From positions 1-64,000 of the forward strand of contig NZ_JAFEUM010000010.1 in the NCBI RefSeq assembly GCF_016900875.1: 64,000 bases of DNA, written 5' to 3'. The first letter of the stretch is position 1. Every line of letters begins with the position of its first letter. This stretch comes from Vibrio ulleungensis. Its GTDB lineage: Bacteria > Pseudomonadota > Gammaproteobacteria > Enterobacterales > Vibrionaceae. Shown here piece by piece: positions 49,842 through 59,317 of the stretch. Below the pieces are notes generated by a model that was not told the DNA's origin, searched no databases, and worked only from the letters and a program-made list of their open reading frames with translations. The position numbers and the translations under genes are program-made.

Positions 49842-50855
49842 CTACTGCCATTTACGATGGTAAGCACCTAAGGTCGTCTGAGAGCCCTCGGAGACGTTTG
49901 CCAGTGTGCTATTCCATACTTCTTCTACATGGTAGTTTACCGGGTCGGCGAGATAGCGATCGATGGCCGCTCGCCATGTGCGTGTTACCTGCTCAACATA
50001 AGCGGGGCTTCGTTGGCGACCTTCGATTTTGACCGAGGCAACATTAGCAGCAAAGAGCTCAGGAAGCATACCTAGAGTGTTCAGACTCGTGGGCTCTTCT
50101 AAGGCGTGATAGGTTTTAATCTCACCATCGAGTTCAGCGTTAAAGCGACCTTTACACAGTGTAGGGTAGCCAGCGTTTTCACCTTGAGCATAACGATCTA
50201 TCAAGATGTCATTGAGTCTAGACTCCAAGCCTTGATCTGTTTCTTGCCAACGAACATATTTAGCTGGTGAGCATGCGCCAACCGTGTTGGGTGACTCTCC
50301 TGTCATGTAGGAAGATAAGTAGCAGCGCCCCTCAGACATGATGCAGAGGCTTCCAAAAGCAAAAACTTCAAGCTCGACAGACTTTGGAATAGAGCGGGAC
50401 AGTTGTTTAACCTGATGAATCGATAATACTCGAGGAAGAACAACGCGCTTTACGTTGAAGTTGTTGGCGTAATACTCAACGGCGGCCGCATTGGTTGCAG
50501 ACGCTTGAACCGATAAGTGAAGCTCTAGATCTGGGTAGCGAGTTGCTGCGTACTCTAAAACCGCGATGTCAGCGATAATGAGTGCATCAACACCGACAGC
50601 GGCAGCTTTATCAACGGCGTCTGTCCAGCGGGAAAATCCATCAGGGTGAGCGAAAGTATTGAGTGCTACGTGGATCTTTTTGTTGTGTTGGTGAACGTAA
50701 TCAACCGCTTTATCGAGTTTCTTACCAGTAAAGTTTAGTCCAGCAAAGTGACGAGCATTGGTGTCATCTTTAAAGCCAATATAGACCGCATCCGCGCCAC
50801 AATCGATGGCTGTTTTTAGTGCTGGTAAGTTGCCTGCAGGGCAAAGTAATTCCAT
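49842..50855 (-). CDS. ubiU: Ubiquinone biosynthesis protein UbiU
   Basis: A 337-aa U32-family partner of UbiV for anaerobic ubiquinone synthesis. The N-terminus MELLCPAGNLPALKTAIDCGADAVYIG and the core FGSLCIMSEGRCYLSSYMTGESPN are conserved. Cysteines C171, C178, C195 and C234 line up with the four cluster ligands of E. coli UbiU (C169, C176, C193, C232). The C-terminal SVKIEGRQRSPAYV is also conserved. A possible FNR half-palindrome lies 62 bp upstream. Confidence 0.95.
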   Translation of the reverse strand: MELLCPAGNLPALKTAIDCGADAVYIGFKDDTNARHFAGLNFTGKKLDKAVDYVHQHNKKIHVALNTFAHPDGFSRWTDAVDKAAAVGVDALIIADIAVLEYAATRYPDLELHLSVQASATNAAAVEYYANNFNVKRVVLPRVLSIHQVKQLSRSIPKSVELEVFAFGSLCIMSEGRCYLSSYMTGESPNTVGACSPAKYVRWQETDQGLESRLNDILIDRYAQGENAGYPTLCKGRFNAELDGEIKTYHALEEPTSLNTLGMLPELFAANVASVKIEGRQRSPAYVEQVTRTWRAAIDRYLADPVNYHVEEVWNSTLANVSEGSQTTLGAYHRKWQ

Positions 50856-50916
50856 ATCAACCTATCCATAATTAAACATGCTGTTCGAAATAGTAGAGCC
50901 ATTTTTTGCTCTGGCT

Positions 50917-50930
50917 TTGATGTTCAACAG
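50917..50930 (-). promoter_or_regulatory. Possible FNR box upstream of ubiU
   Basis: TTGATGTTCAACAG compares to TTGATNNNNATCAA with 8 of 10 fixed positions. The site centre is about 69 bp before ubiU. Anaerobic control of ubiUV by FNR is known in E. coli. Confidence 0.35.
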
Positions 50931-50958
50931 GTTTATAGTGAGTTTGTGTAAAAAAGAC

Positions 50959-52998
50959 TCACTTTTTATGGCGTAGGTTTTGTAACAGGAGTTGTTCTAC
51001 TTCGTGTTTCGGTTGAGGGCGATAGAAATGAAACCCTTGTATAGAGTGACAGTTTAGATTGGACAATAAGGTCGCTTGCTCTCGCGTCTCAACCCCTTCT
51101 GCAACCACAGTAAGTCCTAAAGAGCGCCCAAGGTTGATGATATTCTCAATGACGGTGACTTGCTTCGGTAGCGTGTCAATTTCGCTAATGAATGCACGGT
51201 CGATTTTAAGCTCATCAATTGGGAATCGGGCCAAGTAAGATAGCGATGAATACCCTGTACCAAAATCATCAATGGATAGTGCAAACCCTAACTTCTTGAT
51301 GCCTTCAAGCATTTGAATCGTATGGTCACTATCGCTCATTACTGCACTTTCGGTAAGCTCGAAAGTAATGCAACTGGCGGGTAGGTTGGTGGTTCTAAGC
51401 AACTTTTCCATATACTCGATGAGCTTAGGATTACCAAACTGCTCTGGCGATAAGTTTATCGCAACGCGTCCAGGTAAAATTTGCTGTGATTTCCAACGCT
51501 TGACAGTGTTGAACACTTCGCGCATCACCACGCGGCCGAGTTTTTCAATCAAACCCGCCTTTTCGGCCACTGGGATAAATGCACCCGGGCTGATGTACCC
51601 TTCGACAGGGTGTTTCCAACGGATCAGGGCTTCGGCGCCGTTAATGCTAAAGTCTCTAGCGTTAACTTTAGGCTGGTACCACACTTCTAATCCATTGTTT
51701 TGTAGTGCTTTTTGTAGCTCAATCTCGAGCCAGAGTCGCATACGTGCTTCTTTGTTCATTTGATCATGGAACTTGATCAATCGATTTCGACCGCGACTTT
51801 TTGCTTCGTACATTGCTGTGTCGGCATTTTGTAGAAGAATTCGTGCATCTACTCCGTCACCTGGGTAGACAACACTGCCAATGGAGCAAGCAAGGCGTTT
51901 ACTAAAGTGATGAAGATCGAATGGTCGGTTTATCTCGACCAGTATTTTTTCCGCATACTCATCGGCGACTTTTTCGCTTAATGGACGAGGAAATAGAATA
52001 CCAAATTCATCCCCACCCAAATGACCGAGTATGGCGTCACTTGGAAGAAGTTTCTGTAGGCGATTAGCCACCTCAACGATGACTTTGTCCCCAACGTGAT
52101 GTCCTAGCGAGTCGTTCACATTTTTAAAGTTATCAATGTCTAAATAGAGCACCAATAACGGGGTGTCGCTTTCGATCATTTTGGTTAATGACCCAGTAAA
52201 CCCAGCCCGATTGTAAAGCTTGGTTAAGGCGTCAATATGGCTTTCTTGGTTCTCACACTGTTGTGCATCGCTGTCGTGTGTTGCTTGCTCTGAAAGTAAA
52301 AATAAGCACGTATCTTGGCCGTAAAACAGACTGCTATCAGCTTTTAACCTGAGATGTCTATCGACAGGGCAGTGGCTACTGGTAAAACAGTCCAGAGGCT
52401 CTTCTTTTACCAAGGTTTCTATTGGGACGTTGAACGCACGTTTACTGAGTGAGTCGACAAAGAGGCGATTAAACGGTTGTCCAAGCAACTCATTGTTATT
52501 GGTAAACCCAAGCAATCTTTTGCACGAGTCATTGATGAACACAACAACGTCATTTTCGACGATGACAACACCATCATTTATCAGTGCCGACAGTTTGGTG
52601 AATTTGGATTCAGAATGATGCAATGACTTAGCGAGTATTTGTTTTTCTGAGGTATCAACGGCGTGAAAGGAAATGCTTTCAATGTCGTCTCCACTTTGCA
52701 GTGGAGTAATACAGAAGTGCAAGCTCGACTCAAGATTCAAGTCATCGATGACAATTTCAGCTTGTAGAGATTCGCCTTCAAAGCCTCTTTTGTAGTAGGG
52801 GGCAATTGAGTTATAAAACTTTTCACCCAATACGTCCTGATCATTGAGTCCAATTAGTTGTGCGAGATCCAAACCAGCAATTTCACCATAGCGCTGATTG
52901 ACAAAGCTATAGTTGTGATCGCGATCGAGCACCGCAAAGAAAAACGGACTCTCTTGCGAAAATGACGAAAACCAATTGTGAAGCTGTTTTGACGGCAT
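50959..52998 (-). CDS. rocS: GGDEF-EAL domain protein, RocS-like
   Basis: About 679 aa. Two PAS-like regions (residues ~1-120 and ~130-240) are followed by a GGDEF domain with an intact GGDEF motif in LGHLGGDEFGIL. There is no RxxD inhibitory site before it (the position reads LPSD). The EAL domain is complete: EALIRW, NLSPEQF, ELTESAVM, DDFGTGYSSL, KIDRAF and VVAEGVET. It likely degrades cyclic-di-GMP and may also synthesise it. V. cholerae RocS, a motility/rugosity regulator, sits in the same neighbourhood. ATG 52998 is preferred over the upstream frame. Confidence 0.85.
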   Translation of the reverse strand: MPSKQLHNWFSSFSQESPFFFAVLDRDHNYSFVNQRYGEIAGLDLAQLIGLNDQDVLGEKFYNSIAPYYKRGFEGESLQAEIVIDDLNLESSLHFCITPLQSGDDIESISFHAVDTSEKQILAKSLHHSESKFTKLSALINDGVVIVENDVVVFINDSCKRLLGFTNNNELLGQPFNRLFVDSLSKRAFNVPIETLVKEEPLDCFTSSHCPVDRHLRLKADSSLFYGQDTCLFLLSEQATHDSDAQQCENQESHIDALTKLYNRAGFTGSLTKMIESDTPLLVLYLDIDNFKNVNDSLGHHVGDKVIVEVANRLQKLLPSDAILGHLGGDEFGILFPRPLSEKVADEYAEKILVEINRPFDLHHFSKRLACSIGSVVYPGDGVDARILLQNADTAMYEAKSRGRNRLIKFHDQMNKEARMRLWLEIELQKALQNNGLEVWYQPKVNARDFSINGAEALIRWKHPVEGYISPGAFIPVAEKAGLIEKLGRVVMREVFNTVKRWKSQQILPGRVAINLSPEQFGNPKLIEYMEKLLRTTNLPASCITFELTESAVMSDSDHTIQMLEGIKKLGFALSIDDFGTGYSSLSYLARFPIDELKIDRAFISEIDTLPKQVTVIENIINLGRSLGLTVVAEGVETREQATLLSNLNCHSIQGFHFYRPQPKHEVEQLLLQNLRHKK

Positions 52999-53201
52999 CC
53001 ATATCACCAGAAAAATTTGAACAGGTCCCAAGCTTAGAGAGCTAAGCAAGAAAGAAGCAAAAAGTTACTTGTATTGCTATCGACTGACTCTAGAGAATCT
53101 TTAGCGTAAATTGGAGTCAGGTCGATTTGACTTTAAACAGTGTAACGAGTGAAATCTTTAAGTACACTACCCTAAAATCACCCCTATAGTAGAGGATTTT
53201 C

Positions 53202-53726
53202 GTGCTTAATAAAGTTCGTAGTCATGTCGTGCAAAACGCAGCAACAATTTTTAGACCGCCGGCAAAATTATGCCCAGCCATCATACAAAAAAATGTACTA
53301 TTAGAGACACTTAAAAAAGTCTTTCATGAGGCATTGGACGATGGAGATTTTGAGTTTTTAGATCAACAATGGCTAAAAGTGTCAGTACGCGATCTTGATG
53401 TCCACTGGTTTATCAGTTATCAAGACGACCAATTAGTGGTGTCCGATCAGGCTGAGCACCAAGTGCACTTTTCTGGCGATTTAAATGATTTGGTGCTGAT
53501 AATGGGTCGCAAAGAAGATCCAGATACACTGTTTTTCCAACGCCGCTTACAAATTGAAGGTGACACTGAGTTGGGATTAGAGGTGAAAAACTTGATGGAC
53601 AGTGTAGACTGGGATGCATTACCCGCCTTTTTGGTCACTGCTATCAAGCAATTAGCAAACTTTGTTGAGCAAGGAGTGGCGGATTCGAAACCAACCACGG
53701 ACACCACACATGCTTATTCGAACTGA
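53202..53726 (+). CDS. ubiT: Ubiquinone biosynthesis accessory factor UbiT (SCP2 domain)
   Basis: A 174-aa SCP2-type lipid-binding protein that works with UbiU/UbiV to bind ubiquinone intermediates under anoxia. The C-terminal SCP2 domain shows the GDLNDLVLIMGRKEDPDTLFFQRRLQIEGDTELG block. The start is GTG after AGAGGA. In E. coli ubiT is directly divergent from ubiU; here the GGDEF-EAL gene lies between them. Its end overlaps the GNAT gene by 17 nt. Confidence 0.9.
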   Translation: MLNKVRSHVVQNAATIFRPPAKLCPAIIQKNVLLETLKKVFHEALDDGDFEFLDQQWLKVSVRDLDVHWFISYQDDQLVVSDQAEHQVHFSGDLNDLVLIMGRKEDPDTLFFQRRLQIEGDTELGLEVKNLMDSVDWDALPAFLVTAIKQLANFVEQGVADSKPTTDTTHAYSN

Positions 53727-54213
53727 AGCACCGGCTGATATCCTATCTATTGATTCGCTACTAAAGGCGGCTTATCCCACCCACGCTGAAGCCGAGCTGG
53801 TTATGTCACTTCGCGAGAACGGACGCTTCACCCTGTCGTTGGTCGCATGCAGTGATGAAGGGCAAGTGATTGGTTATGCACTGTTTACCGCCGTGACTAT
53901 TGGTGGCGAAGAACTAAACTGGCAAGCTCTAGAGCCCATCGCAGTACTTCCCGAAGCTCGAGGCGAGCACATTGGCCAGCAGCTGATTGCTGAAGGTCTT
54001 GAAACACTCGCAGAGCTAGGGTACCCAGTATGTGTGGTGGTTGGTGATGATGCTTATTACAAGCAAAGTGGATTTGTACCTGCGGACAAATTTAGTTTAA
54101 GTTGTAATCGACACACTGCAACGAGCGAGTTTCAGATTAACGAACTCTTGCCAAACAGCATCTCTTTGCAGCAGGGTGAAGTGTCGTACTCCCCTGAGTT
54201 TGATACTGAATAA
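53710..54213 (+). CDS. yhbS: GNAT-family N-acetyltransferase, YhbS-like
   Basis: A 167-aa GNAT acetyltransferase. The N-terminus MLIRTEAPADILSID and the acetyl-CoA loop region LPEARGEHIGQQLIAEGLE are typical. It resembles E. coli YhbS, which also lies next to ubiT. The substrate is unknown. The start codon ATG 53710 lies inside the end of ubiT, indicating translational coupling. The C-terminal ~50 residues beyond the GNAT fold are present as in YhbS. Confidence 0.88.
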   Translation: MLIRTEAPADILSIDSLLKAAYPTHAEAELVMSLRENGRFTLSLVACSDEGQVIGYALFTAVTIGGEELNWQALEPIAVLPEARGEHIGQQLIAEGLETLAELGYPVCVVVGDDAYYKQSGFVPADKFSLSCNRHTATSEFQINELLPNSISLQQGEVSYSPEFDTE

Positions 54214-54224
54214 TTGCAGTCGTT

Positions 54225-54644
54225 ATGAACAATCACACGCCAATATCAGAATCTGCCATGCTCCAAGAAATGGGGATTGACCTCTATTCGGTGCGCGACC
54301 CAGATTTTTTTGAAGCTACTGAAAAACATGTAATTGTACCTTCTGACGGCTGCAAGCTACTGCTGGTTGCGGATATTCCACCCAACATGGACGAACTGTC
54401 TTATCTACAAAAAATATTGGCCACCTTGCCGCTTGATTTAGAACAGGCGGAGCGAGTAATGGCCGATGATCTTCAGCAAGTTTCGCTGGATGGCATAGAG
54501 TGGGTGTGGTTCTGTGGAAGCCCTTCAACACCGGTTGAAAATGTCAACGTGTTGAATTCTCAGCCGCTTTCATTGCTGATGAACGATGTCGAGATGCGCC
54601 GTGAATTATGGAATCAAATTAAATCCTATAAGGCTGCTCAATGA
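54225..54644 (+). CDS. holD: DNA polymerase III psi subunit HolD
   Basis: A 139-aa clamp-loader accessory subunit. The N-terminus carries the conserved short motif LQEMGIDLYSVRDP that binds the clamp loader. The C-terminal ALWxQI-type motif appears as ELWNQIKSYK. It is weakly conserved overall, as usual for HolD, but the overlap with rimI (ATGA at 54641-54644) is the same as in E. coli and supports the call. Confidence 0.85.
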   Translation: MNNHTPISESAMLQEMGIDLYSVRDPDFFEATEKHVIVPSDGCKLLLVADIPPNMDELSYLQKILATLPLDLEQAERVMADDLQQVSLDGIEWVWFCGSPSTPVENVNVLNSQPLSLLMNDVEMRRELWNQIKSYKAAQ

Positions 54645-55132
54645 GCTCCCAAGCCTCCCAAATCATCGCTGAAGATACCCAGTTAGTTCGTCTTGATACG
54701 TCTCATAGTACAGCAATAATTGCCATCGAAAATGAGGTCCACACGCACCCGTGGAAAGCCTCAATGTTGACCAACTTTGACGGACGTGGCGCATGTAATT
54801 TTGGATTGCTCGATAAACAAAGTAGATTACTTGGCTACTTCTATGCGCAGAATATTGTCGGTGAAGTGTCGCTGCTTAACATTGCCGTTGCAAAGCCGTG
54901 GCAAGGGCGTGGAGTCGGTCGATTACTGCTTGAGTCGTTAGTTGAGAAAAGCGAAGCCGCCAACGCTGAAACAGTATGGCTGGAAGTGCGGCAAAGTAAC
55001 GTTGCCGCACTCAAGCTGTACGAGTCTGAAGGCTTTCATGAAGTTGATCGCCGCAGAGACTATTATCCTACCCAACAAGGTAAGGAAGATGCGATTGTTA
55101 TGTGCTTAACTTTAGCCTTTTCTGGCTTCTAG
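54641..55132 (+). CDS. rimI: Ribosomal protein S18 N-acetyltransferase RimI
   Basis: A 163-aa GNAT enzyme that acetylates the N-terminal Ala of ribosomal protein S18. The acetyl-CoA-binding loop is VAKPWQGRGVGRLLLESL, followed by VWLEVRQSNVAALKLYESEGF. It has ~15 extra residues at the N-terminus relative to E. coli RimI. It is translationally coupled to holD. Confidence 0.92.
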   Translation: MSSQASQIIAEDTQLVRLDTSHSTAIIAIENEVHTHPWKASMLTNFDGRGACNFGLLDKQSRLLGYFYAQNIVGEVSLLNIAVAKPWQGRGVGRLLLESLVEKSEAANAETVWLEVRQSNVAALKLYESEGFHEVDRRRDYYPTQQGKEDAIVMCLTLAFSGF

Positions 55133-55399
55133 CCTCCAATCCAAAACAACCGCTCTAATTCGCTAACTTCGTAGAGACGTTTTTGTGTAGGTGATGCTAA
55201 TAAATCAGCCGGTTTTCCTATACACACGATAATAATTGACGCTTTAGGTTAGTGTGCAACTTGGGTATAATCCGCGCACACAAAATAGGTAACTTAGCTT
55301 TGGACAGTTGCATGTAACCCAACCGCATCCCCATTTGTACCGTATTTACATATTGTTTGAGGCCAACATACATTGGCCAATCAACGACAGGACTTATTT

Positions 55400-56980
55400 A
55401 TGTCATTTCAACAAGAAGTGAGCAAGCGTCGTACGTTTGCCATTATCTCTCACCCGGATGCGGGTAAAACCACCATTACAGAAAAAGTGCTGTTGTTTGG
55501 ACGCGCGATCCAAACAGCGGGTACCGTAAAAGGCCGTGGTTCAAATCAACATGCAAAATCCGACTGGATGGAAATGGAAAAAGAGCGTGGTATCTCGGTA
55601 ACGACCTCGGTCATGCAGTTTCCTTACAACGATGCGCTAGTTAACTTATTAGATACTCCAGGACACGAAGATTTCTCGGAAGATACCTATCGTACTCTTA
55701 CCGCCGTTGACTCGTGTCTAATGGTTATTGATGCCGCAAAAGGTGTCGAAGACCGTACGCGTAAGCTGATGGAAGTTACTCGTCTGCGTGATACGCCGAT
55801 CGTTACTTTCATGAACAAACTCGACCGTGATATCCGCGATCCTATGGAGCTGCTGGATGAAGTTGAAGCAGAGCTGAAAATTTCTTGTGCTCCAATCTCG
55901 TGGCCAATTGGCTGCGGCAAAGAGTTTAAAGGTGTTTATCATATTCACCGTGACGAAACGATTTTGTATGAGACTGGCCAAGGCCACACCATTCAAGATA
56001 AACGCGTTATTAAGGGATTGGATAATTCTGAGCTTGATGACGCTGTGGGCGAAGATCTGGCTGAGCAGTTACGTGAAGAGTTGGAGCTTGTTATCGGTGC
56101 TTGTCCTGAATTTGATCAGGAGTTGTTCCTTGCCGGTGAACTAACACCAGTATTCTTTGGTACTGCTTTGGGTAACTTTGGCGTGGACCATATGCTGGAT
56201 GGACTGACACAGTGGTGTCCAGAGCCTCAAGCTCGTCAAGCGAATGAGCGCGCGGTTGACGCGAACGAAGAAAAATTCTCGGGCTTTGTGTTTAAAATCC
56301 AAGCAAACATGGATCCTAAGCACCGTGACCGCATTGCATTTATGCGCATTGTATCGGGTACCTATAAGCAAGGTATGAAGATGAACCATGTACGCATGGG
56401 TAAAAACATCAACGTATCGGACGCCGTGACCTTTATGGCTGGTGATCGTTCTCGCGCAGAATTTGCTTATGCTGGCGATATAATTGGCTTGCACAACCAT
56501 GGAACCATCCAAATTGGTGATACCTTTACCCAAGGTGAGTCACTCAAATTTGCCGGTATTCCTAACTTTGCTCCTGAACTGTTCCGCCGCATTCGCTTGC
56601 GTGATCCTTTAAAGCAAAAGCAGCTACTTAAAGGGTTGGTTCAGCTTTCAGAAGAGGGCGCAGTTCAAGTCTTCCGTCCTATGCAAAACAACGATCTGAT
56701 CGTTGGTGCTGTGGGTGTACTTCAGTTCGATGTAGTTGTCGCTAGACTTAAATCTGAGTACAACGTTGAAGCGATTTATGAAAGCGTCAATGTCGCCACC
56801 GCTCGTTGGATTGAGTGCAGTGATGAGAAGAAGTTGGATGAGTTTAAACGTAAGAACCAAACTAACTTAGCCTTAGACGGTGGAGATAACTTGTCTTACA
56901 TCGCACCGACCATGGTGAATTTGAACTTGGCTCAAGAGCGTTCTCCTGATATTCAATTTAGAGCAACGCGCGAGCACTAA
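55400..56980 (+). CDS. prfC: Peptide chain release factor RF3
   Basis: A 526-aa GTPase that recycles RF1/RF2. G motifs are SHPDAGKTT, the switch GISVTTSVMQF, DTPGHEDFSEDT and NKLDRD. Domains II and III follow, ending IQFRATREH. The frame is open nine codons upstream, but homologues begin MSFQQEVSKRRTFAIISHPDAG, so I chose ATG 55400 (after GGACTTATTT). It is monocistronic with its own terminator. The 267-bp spacer before it shows no gene. Confidence 0.95.
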   Translation: MSFQQEVSKRRTFAIISHPDAGKTTITEKVLLFGRAIQTAGTVKGRGSNQHAKSDWMEMEKERGISVTTSVMQFPYNDALVNLLDTPGHEDFSEDTYRTLTAVDSCLMVIDAAKGVEDRTRKLMEVTRLRDTPIVTFMNKLDRDIRDPMELLDEVEAELKISCAPISWPIGCGKEFKGVYHIHRDETILYETGQGHTIQDKRVIKGLDNSELDDAVGEDLAEQLREELELVIGACPEFDQELFLAGELTPVFFGTALGNFGVDHMLDGLTQWCPEPQARQANERAVDANEEKFSGFVFKIQANMDPKHRDRIAFMRIVSGTYKQGMKMNHVRMGKNINVSDAVTFMAGDRSRAEFAYAGDIIGLHNHGTIQIGDTFTQGESLKFAGIPNFAPELFRRIRLRDPLKQKQLLKGLVQLSEEGAVQVFRPMQNNDLIVGAVGVLQFDVVVARLKSEYNVEAIYESVNVATARWIECSDEKKLDEFKRKNQTNLALDGGDNLSYIAPTMVNLNLAQERSPDIQFRATREH

Positions 56981-57014
56981 TGACGCTATAGATTCAGTGT
57001 TGATAGCAAAACAG

Positions 57015-57038
57015 TAGGGCAGAGTCATCTGCCCTTTT
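57015..57038 (+). terminator. Terminator of prfC
   Basis: GGGCAGA and TCTGCCC form a stem with loop GTCA, followed by TTTTTT. It lies 35 nt after the prfC stop. Confidence 0.88.
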
Positions 57039-57159
57039 TTGTGCCTCGTAGTCAGAGCAGTACGTGGGATAACCCAGCCTATAAAAACCAACAGTTCATG
57101 AGTGACAGTAAATCGAACTAGCTTGATTGCATTTTGTCCCAACCAATTATCGACGGCCA

Positions 57160-57192
57160 AAAAAAACGGCCACCATCAGGTCGCCGTTTTAA
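57160..57192 (-). terminator. Terminator of the BMP-type ABC operon
   Basis: Read on the minus strand, AAAACGGC and GCCGTTTT form a stem with a further TTTT run. It lies ~20 nt after the last permease gene. Confidence 0.8.
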
Positions 57193-57209
57193 ATGTCTAA
57201 GTATTAACG

Positions 57210-58175
57210 CTATTCGCGTTCTTTACTGTACGGAACGCCAATCGCTTTAGGAGCGACGGATTTACCCATGAAGCCTGCTAGAAGCACTACGGTAAGGATA
57301 TAAGGAACCGCTTCAATAGCTTGAACAGGGATCTCGTAACCACCTAATGTCTTACCTTGCAACTGTATTGCCATGACGTCTAAGAAGCCAAACAGTAGAC
57401 ATGCGCCAAGTGCTGTAAACGGTCGCCATTTACCAAAGATAAGTGCAGCTAGAGCCATATAGCCCTTACCCGCAGACATATTTGGAATGAATTGAGCCGT
57501 TTGTGCAACCGATAGGTAAACGCCACCGATACCCACCAAAATACCACAGATGATTTGAGCGCTGTAACGCATTTTAACCACGGAAATACCCGCAGTATCA
57601 ACCGCAGATGGTGATTCACCCACCGCACGCAAACGCAGTCCGAAGCGCGTTTTAAACATCACAAACCAACATAGAGGTACAGCAATAATCAGCATGTACT
57701 CAATTAGGGTACGTCCGCTCAGAAGTTCTGAGTAGATCAAACCGATTACTGGCACATCCGCAATCGCATCGGCACCAGGGAAGTAAATTGGTGCAAAACG
57801 AGCATCACCTGATAGCGCTGGAGTTTGACCGCCTTGGCTAAACCAGTGACGGCCAAGCGTTACTGTTAAACCGGCCGCCAAAATGTTGATCGCCATACCA
57901 CTGACAACTTGGTCACCGCGGTGAGTGATGGAGGCAAAGCCGTGGATAAGCGACAGTAGAACTGACACTAATACGCCAGCGAACAGGCCAAGCATTGCAG
58001 AGCCTGTCATGTAGGCAACTGCAGCACCGGTAAAGGCCGAACCCAGTAACTTACCTTCAAGACCAATGTTTACAACACCAGAGCGTTCAGAAAACATACC
58101 TGCCAGCGAGGCAAAGATAAGAGGTGTTGCAACACGAATGGTTGCATCCAACATTAAAATAATAGTCTCAAACAT
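57210..58175 (-). CDS. ABC transporter permease (nucleoside importer, BMP type), subunit 2
   Basis: A 321-aa inner-membrane permease of the branched-chain amino acid/ribose family. The block TPLIFASLAGMFSERSGVVNIGLEGKLLGSAF near the N-terminus is typical of the BMP-type nucleoside permeases (YufQ/NupQ-like). About eight to nine hydrophobic segments are visible. It is the last gene of a four-gene operon, 2 nt after the first permease. Substrate by family: nucleosides. Confidence 0.88.
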   Translation of the reverse strand: MFETIILMLDATIRVATPLIFASLAGMFSERSGVVNIGLEGKLLGSAFTGAAVAYMTGSAMLGLFAGVLVSVLLSLIHGFASITHRGDQVVSGMAINILAAGLTVTLGRHWFSQGGQTPALSGDARFAPIYFPGADAIADVPVIGLIYSELLSGRTLIEYMLIIAVPLCWFVMFKTRFGLRLRAVGESPSAVDTAGISVVKMRYSAQIICGILVGIGGVYLSVAQTAQFIPNMSAGKGYMALAALIFGKWRPFTALGACLLFGFLDVMAIQLQGKTLGGYEIPVQAIEAVPYILTVVLLAGFMGKSVAPKAIGVPYSKERE

Positions 58176-58177
58176 AA

Positions 58178-59317
58178 TTAAGCCGCTCCCTCTTTAGACT
58201 TGTCCATGTTGTTAGAGCTTTTTTTAGAGCCAAACAGCTTGAGGTAAGTGCGCTCTAGGCTAGGTTTAAACATGTACTCTAAGGCACCAGAGAACAAGAT
58301 AACTAAACCTTGTAGAACGACAACGATGTTACGGTCAATACCGTATTCAAAACTAAGTTCTGCACCACCTTGGTACAAGAAACCAAATAGAAGACTCGCA
58401 AGTAAAATACCGATTGGGTGGTTACGCCCCATCAATGCTACAGCAATACCGGTGAAGCCGAAGCCTTCAACAAAGCCCAGTTTTACTTGGTGAAGCTCAC
58501 CTTGCAATACGTTGAGACCGAAGAAGCCTGCCAACATGCCAGAGATAAGCATGGTCACAACGATCACTTTGACATAGCTAATGCCCGCATAGCTTGCCGC
58601 AGTGGCGTTAGAGCCAATTGAGCGAATCGCATAACCCCAGCGCGTATGCCAAATGAATAACCACACGAAGACACAACATAGTAGAGCAAAGATAAAGCTA
58701 ATATTGAGTGGGCTTGGTGAGACTTGCATACCAAAGACCGCCAATACTTCATGCATTTTTGGCAACCAACTGCTTACCGCAAATACACGGCTTTCTGCAG
58801 CCATCGTATTGTCTGGCTTAAGAATATTAACCAAAAGGTAAGCCATCAATGCAGAACCAATAAAGTTAAACATGATGGTCGTGATCACGATGTGTGAGCC
58901 ACGTTTGGCCTGTAAGTAAGCAGGGATAAATGCCCAAGCGGCACCAAATAAACCACCCGCCAATAACGCGACAGGAATAGTAATAAACCAAGGAGCGTAT
59001 TCACCTAGGGTTAGACAGACTAGGCCGATACCTAAACCACCAACGTATGCTTGACCTTCACCACCAATGTTAAACAGGTTAGCGTGAAACGCGACTGCAA
59101 CCGCAAGACCAGTAAAGATAAATCCGGTTGCGTAATAGAGGGTATAACCAAACCCTTCAGCGTAACCAAATGCACCAATCCACATTGTTTTAGCGGCTTC
59201 TACAGGGCTTACGCCGATGTACATGAACAGGAACGCCGAAACCAAGAAGGCTACGAATACGTTAATGGCAGGCAGCAAGCCTACCGTGACCCATGCTGGG
59301 ACTTTTGCTTGACTCAT
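58178..59317 (-). CDS. ABC transporter permease (nucleoside importer, BMP type), subunit 1
   Basis: A 379-aa inner-membrane permease (YufP/NupP-like). Hallmarks are FNIGGEGQAYVGGLGIG, PAYLQAKRGSHIVITTIMFNFIGSAL and GFTGIAVALMGRNHPIGI. Ten or so hydrophobic segments are visible. Its start overlaps the stop of the ATPase gene by 4 nt (ATGA), and the other permease follows after 2 nt. The C-terminal tail is hydrophilic and Ser/Lys-rich. Confidence 0.88.
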   Translation of the reverse strand: MSQAKVPAWVTVGLLPAINVFVAFLVSAFLFMYIGVSPVEAAKTMWIGAFGYAEGFGYTLYYATGFIFTGLAVAVAFHANLFNIGGEGQAYVGGLGIGLVCLTLGEYAPWFITIPVALLAGGLFGAAWAFIPAYLQAKRGSHIVITTIMFNFIGSALMAYLLVNILKPDNTMAAESRVFAVSSWLPKMHEVLAVFGMQVSPSPLNISFIFALLCCVFVWLFIWHTRWGYAIRSIGSNATAASYAGISYVKVIVVTMLISGMLAGFFGLNVLQGELHQVKLGFVEGFGFTGIAVALMGRNHPIGILLASLLFGFLYQGGAELSFEYGIDRNIVVVLQGLVILFSGALEYMFKPSLERTYLKLFGSKKSSNNMDKSKEGAA

